Origin: Alphaproteobacteria bacterium
GTDB taxonomy: Bacteria > Pseudomonadota > Alphaproteobacteria > UBA8366 > GCA-2717185
Length of the DNA: 57,441 bases
NCBI GenBank assembly: GCA_021774435.1
Contig: JAJFJB010000200.1
Location: forward strand, 1-57,441
Direction of reading: 5' to 3'
Positions 11,320-19,336 of this stretch are shown here, piece by piece; position 1 is the stretch's first letter; every line of letters starts with the position of its first letter. Under the pieces are notes generated by a model, which saw nothing but the letters and a program-made list of their open reading frames with translations, did no database searches and was not told the origin of the DNA. The position numbers and the translations under genes are program-made.

Positions 11320-12813
11320 CTATTTGATTTTGATCGGGATGAACCGCATATCGCCATCCTTATCAACCAGCAGCAGAACGACCTTGCGTCCCTTTTCGCG
11401 GGCCTTTTCTACCTGCGCTGCGACCTCGGCCGGCGTTGCGACCGGCTCTTGACCGACCTCGACGACGATATCACCAGGGCGAAGCCGACGTTCTTCGGCA
11501 TCGCTGCCCTTTTTAACGTCGGTAACGACGACGCCTTTCATGTCCTCTTCGATCTTGTACTTTGCCGTAAGCTCGGGAGTGATCGGTGACAGCGCCAAGC
11601 CAAGCGCATCGATCTCCCGGCTTGCTTCATCTCCGGAATCCTTGCGGCTGCCACGTGTCGTGAGGGACGCCTGATCGACCTTTTCAAGTTCGCCCAAGCG
11701 AACAGTAAGCCTAACTTCCTTACCATCGCGCCAGACCTTGACCCCCACATCCTTACCGACATTGGTCTCGGCGACCATGCGCGGCAATTTACGCGATTCG
11801 GGGACTTCGCGCTCATCGAAGCCGACAATGACATCGCCCTGCTTCAAACCCGCGGCTTCCGCAGGGCTGTTTTTCAAAACGCCGGCGACCAGCGCTCCCC
11901 GGGGGGATTCAAGGCCGAGACTTTCCGCAATCTCGGGCGATACCGTCTGGATTTGCACCCCGAGCCAGCCCCGACGCGTCGTACCGAATTCACGCAACTG
12001 GCCAATAACATTTTTTGCCAAATTTGCGGGAACCGAAAACCCAATGCCGATGCTGCCGCCAGAGGGGGACAATATTGCGGTATTGATCCCCATAACGGCA
12101 CCCTTCATATCGAAGAGTGGGCCGCCAGAATTACCCCGGTTGATCGGGGCGTCGGTCTGAATGTAGTCGTCATACGGACCAGAGCGGATATCACGACCAC
12201 GCGCGGAAATGATGCCTGCGGTTACCGTCCCGCCGAGGCCGAGCGGATTACCGATGGCAATAACCCAATCGCCGACGCGAGCTTTATCGGACGCACCGAA
12301 TTCAACGGCCGTCAGTTTCTCCTCACCCGGATCGACCTTTAGCAAAGCGAGATCGGTCTTCTTGTCCTTACCAACAATTTCTGCATCGAACTTTTCACCA
12401 TTGTGAAGAATGACCGTGACTTTATCGGCACCATCGATCACATGGTTGTTTGTCACAACATATCCGGACTTATCAATAATGAACCCGGATCCCAGCGATG
12501 TGACGCGGCGAGCAGGTTGGTCACCCTGCCGACGATTAAAGCGGTCGAAGAAATCTCTAAAGGGAGAGCCCTCCGGGAACTGAAACTGCGGGCCTTCCTG
12601 TCCGCCTTCCGCATGACGTTGAACCTTCTGCGTCGTCGAAATATTAACAACCGCGGGCAGCAGCCGCTCCGCGAGATCGGCGAAGCTGTCGGGTGCGCCG
12701 CGCGCGTCCGCGGATCCAGCCTGAAAGACGAAAAGCGCAAAAATAGGGATAATCAGCAACCAGCGCGCCGGCCCTGCGTCGCGCAAACGACAAGAATGCA
12801 TTAAACGGTTCAA
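11320..12813 (-). CDS. degP: Periplasmic serine protease DegP/HtrA (Do family)
   Basis: Envelope quality-control protease and chaperone. GGAGG overlaps codons 1-3 of the ATG frame at 12825 and is correctly spaced (five bases) for the in-frame TTG at 12813, which I take as the start (497 residues). A signal peptide with a hydrophobic core at about residues 18-33 is followed by the trypsin-like domain with triad His124 (T-N-N-H), Asp154 (T-D-L-A-L) and Ser229 (G-N-S-G-G-P). Two PDZ domains follow (about 260-350 and 395-490). The promoter upstream resembles the heat-shock consensus. It heads a stress-related stretch with hflC/hflK. Confidence 0.95.
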   Translation of the reverse strand: MNRLMHSCRLRDAGPARWLLIIPIFALFVFQAGSADARGAPDSFADLAERLLPAVVNISTTQKVQRHAEGGQEGPQFQFPEGSPFRDFFDRFNRRQGDQPARRVTSLGSGFIIDKSGYVVTNNHVIDGADKVTVILHNGEKFDAEIVGKDKKTDLALLKVDPGEEKLTAVEFGASDKARVGDWVIAIGNPLGLGGTVTAGIISARGRDIRSGPYDDYIQTDAPINRGNSGGPLFDMKGAVMGINTAILSPSGGSIGIGFSVPANLAKNVIGQLREFGTTRRGWLGVQIQTVSPEIAESLGLESPRGALVAGVLKNSPAEAAGLKQGDVIVGFDEREVPESRKLPRMVAETNVGKDVGVKVWRDGKEVRLTVRLGELEKVDQASLTTRGSRKDSGDEASREIDALGLALSPITPELTAKYKIEEDMKGVVVTDVKKGSDAEERRLRPGDIVVEVGQEPVATPAEVAAQVEKAREKGRKVVLLLVDKDGDMRFIPIKIK

Positions 12814-12865
12814 AACGACCTCCATATCAATTCACGGCTCTCAGCTGTGCCCTAATCTGTCACGC

Positions 12866-12894
12866 ATGTGGGGCATAACCGTGTATAGATCAAT
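12866..12894 (-). promoter_or_regulatory. Heat-shock (RpoH-type) promoter candidate for degP
   Basis: On the minus strand TTGATC (12894-12889), 14 bases, then CCCCACAT (12873-12866). The sigma-32 consensus is CTTGAA and CCCCATnT with a similar spacer. The predicted transcript start would be about 45 bases before the TTG start of degP. An RpoH gene is present at 23213-24097. Confidence 0.55.
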
Positions 12895-12970
12895 CCAAAT
12901 GCCGAAAACGTCATAATAAACCCTTTTTTTCGTCCAATTAAGGCAAAATCAGGGCTATTGCAGCGGTACG

Positions 12971-13156
12971 TCACGCGCGAATCAGCCAGACAATCGCGAA
13001 ACCGATCACAGCGGCCGCGAGGCCGCCGTTACGCAGCAATGAAGGTGGCGCTTCCAATGCAGTCCGCATCATCCGCTGCATCCCCTCGGGGAACATCGCG
13101 TACAAAAGCCCTTCTATGACAAGCACCAGGGCAAACGCAGTGGCAAAGTCAGCCAA
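12971..13156 (-). CDS. Small DUF2065 membrane protein
   Basis: A 61-residue protein with two hydrophobic segments separated by a loop containing the family's M-F-P-E-G motif (about residues 21-25). This matches the DUF2065/YjeT family, often encoded next to hflK-hflC. Its stop lies 157 bases before the degP start, and its own start is 24 bases after the hflC stop, so it is probably the third gene of hflK-hflC-DUF2065. Function is unknown. Confidence 0.85.
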   Translation of the reverse strand: MADFATAFALVLVIEGLLYAMFPEGMQRMMRTALEAPPSLLRNGGLAAAVIGFAIVWLIRA

Positions 13157-13180
13157 TCATACGACCTCTTGCCACAACTC

Positions 13181-14059
13181 CTATTTCTTCTTCTCGCCGC
13201 TAAGATTGCCGAAGAAGCGGAAAAAATCACTGTCCGGCGACAGCACCATGGTGGTGTCGTTGCCGACAAGGTTCTCCTGGTATTCCGTCAGCGATTTATA
13301 GAACTGGAAGAATTCAGGGTCTTGGCCATAGGCCTTGCCAAGGATCAGATTTCGTTGTCCCTCGCCTTCACCGCGTAATTGTTCCGATTTACGTTTGGCC
13401 GTCGCCAGGATGACCGTTTTATCGCGGTCCGCGCCGGCGCGGATTTTCTGTGCCGTTTCCGTCCCCTGCGCACGCAACTCACGGGCTTCGCGTTCCCGTT
13501 CGGTCCGCATACGGTTGAAGACCGCTTGGCTGGTCTCCGTCGGCAAATCGGTCCGGCCGATTCGGATATCGACAATGTTTATCCCAAGTGCCTCTGCATT
13601 CCGTGTCACCTCAGTCTGAATTTGCTCCATCAACTGACCGCGCCTTGATGAAAGCAAATCGGTAAGAGATGTCTTTGCAATGACGCGCCGAAGGGACGAG
13701 TTCACCAAATTGCTCAGGCGGTTCCGCGCTGTCGATTCCGATCCAACCACTTGCAGAAACCGCAACGGATCCAGGATTTTATAGCGCGCGAAGGCGTCGA
13801 CCTTGATCCGTTTCTTGTCATCGAGCAGAACCTCGAATTCAGGCGGATCTAGATCCAGCACACGCCGTTCATAGAAACGCACGTCTTGAATGAACGGAAT
13901 CTTCCAGCTCAAGCCCGGTTCCTGGACAACGCGAACCGGCTTGCCAAACTGAAGCACAATCGCCTGTTGCACCTGATGAACCGTAAACAGGGCACCGGAT
14001 GCGACGACACCAATGACAAGGATAATGATGCCGAGAATCGCGAGTTGGGTCTTGCTCAT
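13181..14059 (-). CDS. hflC: HflC, SPFH-domain modulator of FtsH
   Basis: Periplasm-facing inner membrane protein that forms a large cage with HflK around the FtsH protease. The 292-residue product has one N-terminal membrane anchor (about residues 7-27), then the SPFH/band-7 domain starting V-x-Q-x-x-x-A-I-V-L-Q-F-G. A long charged helical segment with R-E-R-E-A-R-E-L-R-A-Q-G follows, and the C-terminal Y-x-K-S-L-x-x-Y motif ends the conserved part. It lies 18 bases after hflK. Length and order are typical. Confidence 0.97.
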   Translation of the reverse strand: MSKTQLAILGIIILVIGVVASGALFTVHQVQQAIVLQFGKPVRVVQEPGLSWKIPFIQDVRFYERRVLDLDPPEFEVLLDDKKRIKVDAFARYKILDPLRFLQVVGSESTARNRLSNLVNSSLRRVIAKTSLTDLLSSRRGQLMEQIQTEVTRNAEALGINIVDIRIGRTDLPTETSQAVFNRMRTEREREARELRAQGTETAQKIRAGADRDKTVILATAKRKSEQLRGEGEGQRNLILGKAYGQDPEFFQFYKSLTEYQENLVGNDTTMVLSPDSDFFRFFGNLSGEKKK

Positions 14060-14077
14060 GCTTTTCTCTCCAGTTCC

Positions 14078-15208
14078 CTAATTACCGGCTTCTTTTTTAT
14101 CTTGTTCCTGCCGTTTTTGAACTTCCGGCAATGGCAGATAGGGGACAACGCCCTGTCCTCCGCTCTTCTGATCGATAATGACCTTGCGCGCACTGCCAAG
14201 GACCTCGCCCAGCGTTTCGAGATACATACGGCGGCGCGTCACTTCAGGTGCGACTTTGTAGGCTTCATAAACCGACGTGAAACGGTCCGCCTCACCCTGG
14301 GCTTCCTGAATTTGCCTTTGACGATAGCCTTCGGCCTGCTGGATATCCTTTTCCGCCAACCCGCGTGCAACCGGTACGACGGAGTTCGCGTAGGCTTCCG
14401 CTTCGTTACGAAGCCTGTCGCGATCCTGGCGCGCGCGTTGAACGTCATTGAATGCGTCGATAACCTCGCTCGGCGGGTCGGACTTCTGCAACTGAACGGT
14501 CGTAATCAGGATACCGGAATTGTATTGGTCGAGAACCGTTTGCATCAATTCCCGCGTCTTATCTTGTATATCTTCCCGGCCCGTCGTCACCGCTTGGTCA
14601 AACGGCGTCTGGCCAACGACTTCACGCATCGCGCTTTCGGCGACGATTTTTACCGTGTTTTCCTGACCCCGGATGTTGAACAGATAATTACTCGCGTCCT
14701 TGATCTTCCAGAACACCGTGAAATCCATATCGACGATGTTTTGATCACCCGTCAGCATGAGACTTTCTTCGAGCACGTCCCGTTCCGTACTGCGGCCTCG
14801 GGTCACATCGCCGGCACCACGAAAACCAATATCGACGCGCCGCGACAGGTCGACCTGAGGTGTGAACACTTCGCCTAACGGTGCGGGAAGATTATAGTCC
14901 AAGCCCGGCGGCGTGGATTTATAGGCCTTGCCAAAAATAAGTGCGACACCTTGCTGGCCAGGCTGGACCCGATAGAAGCCCGTCGCGAGCCAGAGCAGGA
15001 TGGCAACGACAACCAAAAGAAAGATGATCTTTGGGGAGGCACCACCGCCAGGGATCAGCGTTTTTACCCGCTCCTGCCCCTTGCGCAGCATATCCTCAAG
15101 ATCGGGTGGTGGCCTACCACCGCCACCGCCGCCGCCTGCGCCGCCACCGCCGCCGCCCCACGGCCCCTGTCCGTTATCGCCACCACCAGATTGATTCGAC
15201 CAAGGCAT
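14078..15208 (-). CDS. hflK: HflK, SPFH-domain modulator of FtsH
   Basis: Partner of HflC. The 376-residue product starts with a cytoplasmic tail containing a Gly-rich and Pro-rich run (about residues 7-34), followed by D-L-E-D-M-L-R, one membrane segment (about 60-80) and the band-7 domain beginning Y-R-V-x-P-G-Q-Q-G-V. The helical C-terminal region with A-R-Q-D-R-D-R-L-R-N-E-A-E-A-Y-A-N is typical of HflK. It is the first gene of the hflK-hflC-DUF2065 unit and is divergent from mrp across 175 bases. Confidence 0.97.
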   Translation of the reverse strand: MPWSNQSGGGDNGQGPWGGGGGGAGGGGGGGRPPPDLEDMLRKGQERVKTLIPGGGASPKIIFLLVVVAILLWLATGFYRVQPGQQGVALIFGKAYKSTPPGLDYNLPAPLGEVFTPQVDLSRRVDIGFRGAGDVTRGRSTERDVLEESLMLTGDQNIVDMDFTVFWKIKDASNYLFNIRGQENTVKIVAESAMREVVGQTPFDQAVTTGREDIQDKTRELMQTVLDQYNSGILITTVQLQKSDPPSEVIDAFNDVQRARQDRDRLRNEAEAYANSVVPVARGLAEKDIQQAEGYRQRQIQEAQGEADRFTSVYEAYKVAPEVTRRRMYLETLGEVLGSARKVIIDQKSGGQGVVPYLPLPEVQKRQEQDKKEAGN

Positions 15209-15383
15209 TGGCTCATCTTCCTTTGTTTTGCCGGTGTTTATGCTTTAATTAACCGCACGCCGTAGGTACCGTACTTTTCTTGCCGCGGCACCATCACATA
15301 TAAGTCAACACACATATAGGGCAGCACCCTGCGGGGCGCAAACCCCGATACGGCAAATGCTGACCAATAACGGAGATTCAAGA

Positions 15384-16502
15384 ATGGCCTCGGTGAGTGA
15401 AGAACAGGTCCTCGGCGCACTAAAATCAATCAACGGCCTGGAAAACAACGATAACATTGTCTCTCTTGGCATGATTTCCGGTCTTGTAGTCAAGGACGGA
15501 AATGTCGGCTTTGCAATTGAAATTGATCCTAAACGGGCGGACGCCTACGAAAACGTGCGAAAGGCGGCTGAAAACGCTGTTGACGCAATTCCCGGTGTTC
15601 TCTCGGTCACGGCGGTCTTGACCGCCCACAAGGACGCCCAACCAACGCAGCAAGGCGGACCACAGCAAGGCGCCCCGCAAGGCAGAGCCAAACAGATGGT
15701 GCCCGGCGTGCAGCACATCGTCGCGGTTGCCTCCGGCAAAGGCGGTGTCGGCAAATCCACGGTCGCGACAAATATTGCCCTTGCGCTGTCCGGTGCCGGA
15801 CATAGCGTGGGCATTCTCGACGCGGACATTTACGGCCCATCGCAACCGCGCATGATGGGAATCTCGGGAAAGCCGCAAAGCCCTGACGGCGAACGATTGG
15901 AAGCAATGCAGAACCACGGCGTCAAAGTCATGTCGATGGGTTTTCTCGTTCCGGAAGACACGCCAATGATCTGGCGCGGCCCAATGGTCATGAGCGCACT
16001 GCAACAGCTCATGCGCGACGTCAATTGGGGCGCGTTGGACGTCATGATCGTCGATATGCCGCCGGGCACCGGCGATGCGCAATTGACCATGGCACAAGAT
16101 GTCCCGCTCGCCGGTGCGGTCATCGTCTCCACGCCCCAGGATATCGCCTTGCTGGATGCCCGGAAGGGTTTAAATATGTTCCGCAAGGTCGAAGTGCCGG
16201 TTCTCGGCATCATCGAGAATATGAGTTACTTCTCTTGCCCGCATTGTGGGGAGCGGACGGATATATTCAGCCACGGCGGCGCGCATAAGGAGGCCGACCA
16301 ACTCGGCGTCGATTTCCTTGGTGAAATTCCGCTCGACATCGCCATTCGAGAAACGTCCGATGGCGGCACGCCAATCGTCGTTAGTGACCCGGATAGCCCG
16401 CACAGCAAAGCCTTTCGAGCCATTGCCGATACAATTTGGGAAAAATTAAGCGGTGGTGACCAAGAAACAAAACGCGCCATGCCGAATATTGTCATGCAGT
16501 AG
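15384..16502 (+). CDS. mrp: Iron-sulfur cluster carrier ATPase Mrp/ApbC
   Basis: P-loop ATPase that carries Fe-S clusters to target apoproteins in the cytoplasm. I chose the ATG at 15384 because GGAG at 15372-15375 is correctly spaced; the frame opens 27 bases earlier. The 372 residues comprise a DUF59/MIP18 domain (1-85), a Gln/Gly-rich linker (86-105) and the MinD/Mrp ATPase with the deviant Walker A G-K-G-G-V-G-K-S-T (118-126). A C-P-H-C-G pair carries the cluster ligands. A CAP-domain gene follows after 10 bases. Confidence 0.96.
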   Translation: MASVSEEQVLGALKSINGLENNDNIVSLGMISGLVVKDGNVGFAIEIDPKRADAYENVRKAAENAVDAIPGVLSVTAVLTAHKDAQPTQQGGPQQGAPQGRAKQMVPGVQHIVAVASGKGGVGKSTVATNIALALSGAGHSVGILDADIYGPSQPRMMGISGKPQSPDGERLEAMQNHGVKVMSMGFLVPEDTPMIWRGPMVMSALQQLMRDVNWGALDVMIVDMPPGTGDAQLTMAQDVPLAGAVIVSTPQDIALLDARKGLNMFRKVEVPVLGIIENMSYFSCPHCGERTDIFSHGGAHKEADQLGVDFLGEIPLDIAIRETSDGGTPIVVSDPDSPHSKAFRAIADTIWEKLSGGDQETKRAMPNIVMQ

Positions 16503-16512
16503 GGCGGTCCCG

Positions 16513-17376
16513 ATGCGCCATTGGTTGGCAATCGCCCTCGTGGCGCTGCTGACGCGCGGCGCCGAAGCCGCGGATATACAACGCGAAGTCCTCGAGCACA
16601 TCAATGGATTTCGGGCACAGCACGGTCTCGCCCCTCTCCGCATGGAGGCAAGGCTGGCGTTGCTTGCGCGTGATCTTGCGCAAGATGTCATGAAGCGCCG
16701 CAAATTGGATGCGCGCGGACCCGAAGGTCTGACCCTTGACAAGCGGCTTCGGCGCGCCGGTTACGCTTACAAACAGGCAGCCCAACAAGTTGCAATGGGC
16801 TATCCGAACGCCAAGGGTGTTGTTGATTTATGGCGGAGCCGCCGTGATAGTCGCCAAGTTCTGTTGAGCCAAACCTTAAGCGAAGCCGGCATCGGCTATG
16901 CGCAACGTCAAGGCGCTGCCCTGGACCATTATTGGGTTATTACCCTCGCGGAACCAACGCGACCGGCAGCAAGCAATTGGCGACGTGAAATCATGCGCCA
17001 TGTGAACAAATTCCGCGCCCGATATGGTCTTGCCCCCTTATCGATCAACCCGCTTCTCAACACTACAGCGCAGTCGCACTCCGATGATATGGCCGCCCGA
17101 GATTTTTTCGATCATGTTTCACCGACCGGCAAGACGATCGGGGATCGAGCGACACGAGCCGGATATCCCTGGCGCACCGTTTTAGAGAATTTAGCCGCAG
17201 GCCAGGATAATCCAGTCGAAGTCGTCAAGGGGTGGATCAACTCGCCGCCGCACCGTAAAGCGTTGTTGGCTAGGGACATTGATGATGCGGGTGTCGGCTA
17301 TACATTTTTGGCGCAGGACGGCGGTCTCGTCCGCAGTTTCCATTACTGGACCCTCAATATGGGGCGGCGGCGTTAA
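16513..17376 (+). CDS. Secreted protein with two CAP/SCP domains, the first degenerate
   Basis: The ATG at 16513 gives 287 residues starting with a clear signal peptide ending in A-E-A-A; upstream in-frame codons would spoil it. Two CAP (SCP/PR1) domains follow. The C-terminal one has the family's residues: H in A-Q-S-H-S-D-D-M, F-F-D-H-V-S-P, E-N-L-A-A-G and S-P-P-H-R. The first keeps the fold-like pattern (H-I-N-G-F-R, A-G-I-G-Y) but reads Q-Q-V-A-M-G where E-N-L-A-x-G is expected and lacks the two histidines. Role unknown; extracytoplasmic. It is probably co-transcribed with mrp. Confidence 0.85.
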   Translation: MRHWLAIALVALLTRGAEAADIQREVLEHINGFRAQHGLAPLRMEARLALLARDLAQDVMKRRKLDARGPEGLTLDKRLRRAGYAYKQAAQQVAMGYPNAKGVVDLWRSRRDSRQVLLSQTLSEAGIGYAQRQGAALDHYWVITLAEPTRPAASNWRREIMRHVNKFRARYGLAPLSINPLLNTTAQSHSDDMAARDFFDHVSPTGKTIGDRATRAGYPWRTVLENLAAGQDNPVEVVKGWINSPPHRKALLARDIDDAGVGYTFLAQDGGLVRSFHYWTLNMGRRR

Positions 17377-17382
17377 ATTACT

Positions 17383-17400
17383 CGTACCGGGGTTGGTACG
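17383..17400 (+). terminator. Short hairpin after the CAP gene
   Basis: CGTACC (17383-17388) and GGTACG (17395-17400) around a six-base loop, seven bases after the stop codon. There is no U-run, so termination here is uncertain; it may only protect the 3' end. Confidence 0.35.
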
Positions 17401-17428
17401 TCTTCGGCAAAGAACATTTACAACCGAC

Positions 17429-17459
17429 AAAAAAAGGGCCGCTCTCTTGAACGGCCCTT
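17429..17459 (-). terminator. Intrinsic terminator of the small transcript
   Basis: Perfect 8-bp stem AAGGGCCG (17434-17441) / CGGCCCTT (17452-17459). On the minus strand it runs directly into a U-tract (T7, 17435-17429). This is a textbook rho-independent terminator and gives the region its direction: it ends a transcript coming from 17505-17600, with no gene further downstream on that strand. Confidence 0.85.
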
Positions 17460-17504
17460 CCCTTGTCTGACCTCGGTCCCTTGCCCAGGCCGGGACACGT
17501 CGCG

Positions 17505-17579
17505 TCAGGCGAAATAACTCCGCACGGCGGCGACAATCCAGGTTCGAGCGACCGTAGGCCGTAATTGACAATGATACAC
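17505..17579 (-). CDS. Putative 24-residue peptide with an extreme Shine-Dalgarno sequence
   Basis: GTG start at 17579, TGA stop at 17507-17505. The peptide is basic and partly hydrophobic, containing L-R-P-T-V-A-R-T-W-I-V-A-A-V-R. Translation is suggested by an AGGAGG seven bases upstream that belongs to a 17-base match with the complement of the 16S rRNA 3' end. The unit is closed by a strong terminator 46 bases after the stop, so the whole transcript would be about 170-200 bases. I do not recognise the peptide. A longer frame (69 codons from 17587) is open too, but its start lies inside the ribosome-binding site. It could equally be a non-coding RNA whose SD titrates ribosomes. Confidence 0.45.
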   Translation of the reverse strand: MYHCQLRPTVARTWIVAAVRSYFA

Positions 17580-17595
17580 TGGATCACCTCCTTTC
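17579..17595 (-). promoter_or_regulatory. 17-base perfect complement of the 16S rRNA 3' tail (extended SD)
   Basis: The plus strand reads CTGGATCACCTCCTTTC, the 3' terminal sequence of bacterial 16S rRNA as I know it. The minus-strand transcript therefore carries GAAAGGAGGTGATCCAG, pairing with the entire anti-SD tail rather than the usual 4-6 bases. Beyond these 17 bases the sequence no longer resembles 16S rRNA, so it is not an rRNA fragment. Confidence 0.8.
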
Positions 17596-17626
17596 CGTTG
17601 TTAAAACCACCCTGAATATGGCGGGT

Positions 17627-17649
17627 AAATACTTATACGACAAGTATTT
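17627..17649. promoter_or_regulatory. Operator-like dyad upstream of the small transcript
   Basis: AAATACTT (17627-17634), seven bases, AAGTATTT (17642-17649): a perfect 8-7-8 inverted repeat about 50 bases upstream of the GTG of the 24-codon ORF. It lies where the minus-strand promoter should be. An AT-rich dyad of this shape could bind a dimeric regulator; the regulator is unknown. Confidence 0.4.
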
Positions 17650-17705
17650 TTCGATGCACCGAAGCGCACACGAAAACGTGTCAGCCACCATGAATTCCGA
17701 GAAAT

Positions 17706-18224
17706 CTAGTCCGAGAAAAGATTATTCAGCGGCAAAGACAGGACCAGCGTCAATGTTTCGGTGCCTGGATTGATGTCGCCGATCGATGCGTTCGAAATAT
17801 GGTGAAAGGAAACACCCAATCGCATCCGGTTGTCGAAGCGGTAGGCTAATTCGATGCCGGACCGGAACTCGACCACATTGCCAAGGTCCTTCCCGTCTCC
17901 ATCGGAATATAGCCCGGCCGCGAAATTCGGCGTAAGAACCAACCGGCGACCGAGATAGATGTCGAGCATGACACCCAAGTAGCCGTATATGGCAGCGTCG
18001 GTAGTCGCCATTACGCCTGCGAACGGCTTCAAATACCAATCATCCCAGCCAGAGCGATATTCGAGATTGAACTGCCCCGCCGTTTCATTGTCGTTGACGT
18101 CATAACCGCCAACGTGAAACGCGACAAATGACGGATCATCGCCAGCGTGAGCGCGTGTATCGAAAAGCAGCGCCAATAACAGCAGTGCTGTCCCAACAGC
18201 ACGCAAACAAAAAAGTCTCAGCAT
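17706..18224 (-). CDS. pagL: Lipid A 3-O-deacylase, PagL family
   Basis: Outer-membrane beta-barrel enzyme removing the 3-O acyl chain from lipid A. The ATG at 18224 follows GAGGGG; the frame is open further upstream but without a signal peptide. The 172 residues have a signal peptide (cleavage after A-H-A, about residue 27) and alternating barrel strands. The PagL catalytic signature H142-x-S144 is followed by N-A, with E156 exactly 12 residues after the Ser, as in Pseudomonas PagL. This triad makes the family call good. The small size and C-terminal strand are also right. Confidence 0.85.
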   Translation of the reverse strand: MLRLFCLRAVGTALLLLALLFDTRAHAGDDPSFVAFHVGGYDVNDNETAGQFNLEYRSGWDDWYLKPFAGVMATTDAAIYGYLGVMLDIYLGRRLVLTPNFAAGLYSDGDGKDLGNVVEFRSGIELAYRFDNRMRLGVSFHHISNASIGDINPGTETLTLVLSLPLNNLFSD

Positions 18225-18286
18225 GATTATCCCCTCAAGCGAGTAGATAATACGTCCTCGCCATGCGGAGCAACCCATTCTGTGAA

Positions 18287-19252
18287 TCAAGTGTTGCGTG
18301 TCTTGAACGTTTCCATTGCCTGGATCAAGGCGACACGGATACCGGGCTCCATCGCGGAGTGCCCAGCATCCGGAACAATCACATAATTCGCCTCGGGCCA
18401 AGCACGCGCAAGTGCATCCGCGGAAGCAAGCGGACAAACCATATCGTAACGTCCCTGCACGATGACACCAGGGATGTCTCTCAACTTTGAAACACCATTC
18501 AGCAGGTGCCTTTCCTCCATGAAGAGGTCATTGACAAAGTAATGCGCCTCAATCCGCGCGAGACCGAGTGCTTTTAGGGGATCACCGAACGAAGAAACCG
18601 TTTCCGCGCTAGGCAAGAGCGTCGAGCATGCCCCCTCATATTGACTCCAAACTTTAGCAGCCGGCAGATGGATATCTGGATCGGAGTCGGTCAACCGGCG
18701 ATGATAGTTCGCGAGCAGGTCATTGCGTTCCGCTTCCGGCAGGAACGCAACAAACCGTCGCCACGCTTCTGGGAAAACCCGCTGCATGCCGGTCATGAAC
18801 CAATCGACTTCTTCACGGCTGCAGAGAAAGATACCCCGCAAAACAAGGCCAAGGCAGCGTTCTGGATGAGCAATGGCATAGGCAAGAACGAGACTTGAGC
18901 CCCATGATCCGCCAAACAGAAACCATGACTCCAAGCCTAACTCACGCCGCAGCGCTTCCATGTCAGCAACCAAATCACCGGTCGTGTTGTTCGTTAAATC
19001 GCCGAGCGGTTTGGAACGACCGGCGCCGCGCTGATCAAAGATGATGATGCGATAATGCTTGGGGTCGAAAAAACGCCGGTGCGCCGCGGATGCCCCTGCA
19101 CCAGGTCCTCCGTGCACAAAAACGACTGGCACGCCATTCGGATTTCCCGCTTGCTCCCAGTAAAGATCATGCGGCGGGTCGACGGAGAGCCGACCCCGCT
19201 CATAGGGTTCTATATCCGGGAAGAGATCTTTCCGGTTCATGCCAATCCCCAA
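18287..19252 (-). CDS. pip: Prolyl iminopeptidase
   Basis: Alpha/beta hydrolase (peptidase S33) releasing N-terminal proline. The 321-residue product shows the oxyanion H-G-G-P-G-A-G motif (about 48-54), D-Q-R-G-A-G-R-S (73-80), the nucleophile G-G-S-W-G-S with Ser116, a cap domain, the acid in G-R-Y-D-M-V-C-P and the histidine in D-A-G-H-S. All are typical. ATGs at 19252 and 19240 are both possible; the second is closer to homologues I know. Divergent from the nuclease-like gene across 84 bases. Confidence 0.95.
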   Translation of the reverse strand: MGIGMNRKDLFPDIEPYERGRLSVDPPHDLYWEQAGNPNGVPVVFVHGGPGAGASAAHRRFFDPKHYRIIIFDQRGAGRSKPLGDLTNNTTGDLVADMEALRRELGLESWFLFGGSWGSSLVLAYAIAHPERCLGLVLRGIFLCSREEVDWFMTGMQRVFPEAWRRFVAFLPEAERNDLLANYHRRLTDSDPDIHLPAAKVWSQYEGACSTLLPSAETVSSFGDPLKALGLARIEAHYFVNDLFMEERHLLNGVSKLRDIPGVIVQGRYDMVCPLASADALARAWPEANYVIVPDAGHSAMEPGIRVALIQAMETFKTRNT

Positions 19253-19336
19253 TGCCTTAAAGTACGAATAGATCCCACAGTGCGCGAATTCTGGTATTAG
19301 ACCGCACCGCGGCCAATTGCAAACAGGGTCATTGCG

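Larger units (their letters stand above)
17377..17705. other. 329 bp without a conventional gene, holding a small transcription unit
   Basis: Between the CAP gene (plus) and the pagL-like gene (minus). It contains, on the minus strand from right to left, an 8-7-8 dyad, a sequence complementary to the 3' end of 16S rRNA, a 24-codon ORF and an intrinsic terminator. A short plus-strand hairpin follows the CAP gene. Each part is listed separately. Confidence 0.7.

Noticed and set aside
13886..14878. 330-codon ORF on the plus strand
   Set aside because: Antisense to hflK and part of hflC, both clearly genuine.
15320..15340. GGGG...CCCC hairpin in the hflK-mrp gap as a terminator
   Set aside because: Only four base pairs and no U-tract on either strand; the region is a divergent promoter gap.
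17378..17587. 69-codon ORF on the minus strand through the small-transcript region
   Set aside because: Its GTG start lies inside the extended SD and it runs through the terminator stem; the 24-codon frame is the one correctly spaced from AGGAGG.
17579..17595. Possible fragment of a 16S rRNA gene
   Set aside because: Similarity stops after 17 bases; flanking sequence does not resemble the rest of the 16S 3' end (no sequence matching the 1492 region).
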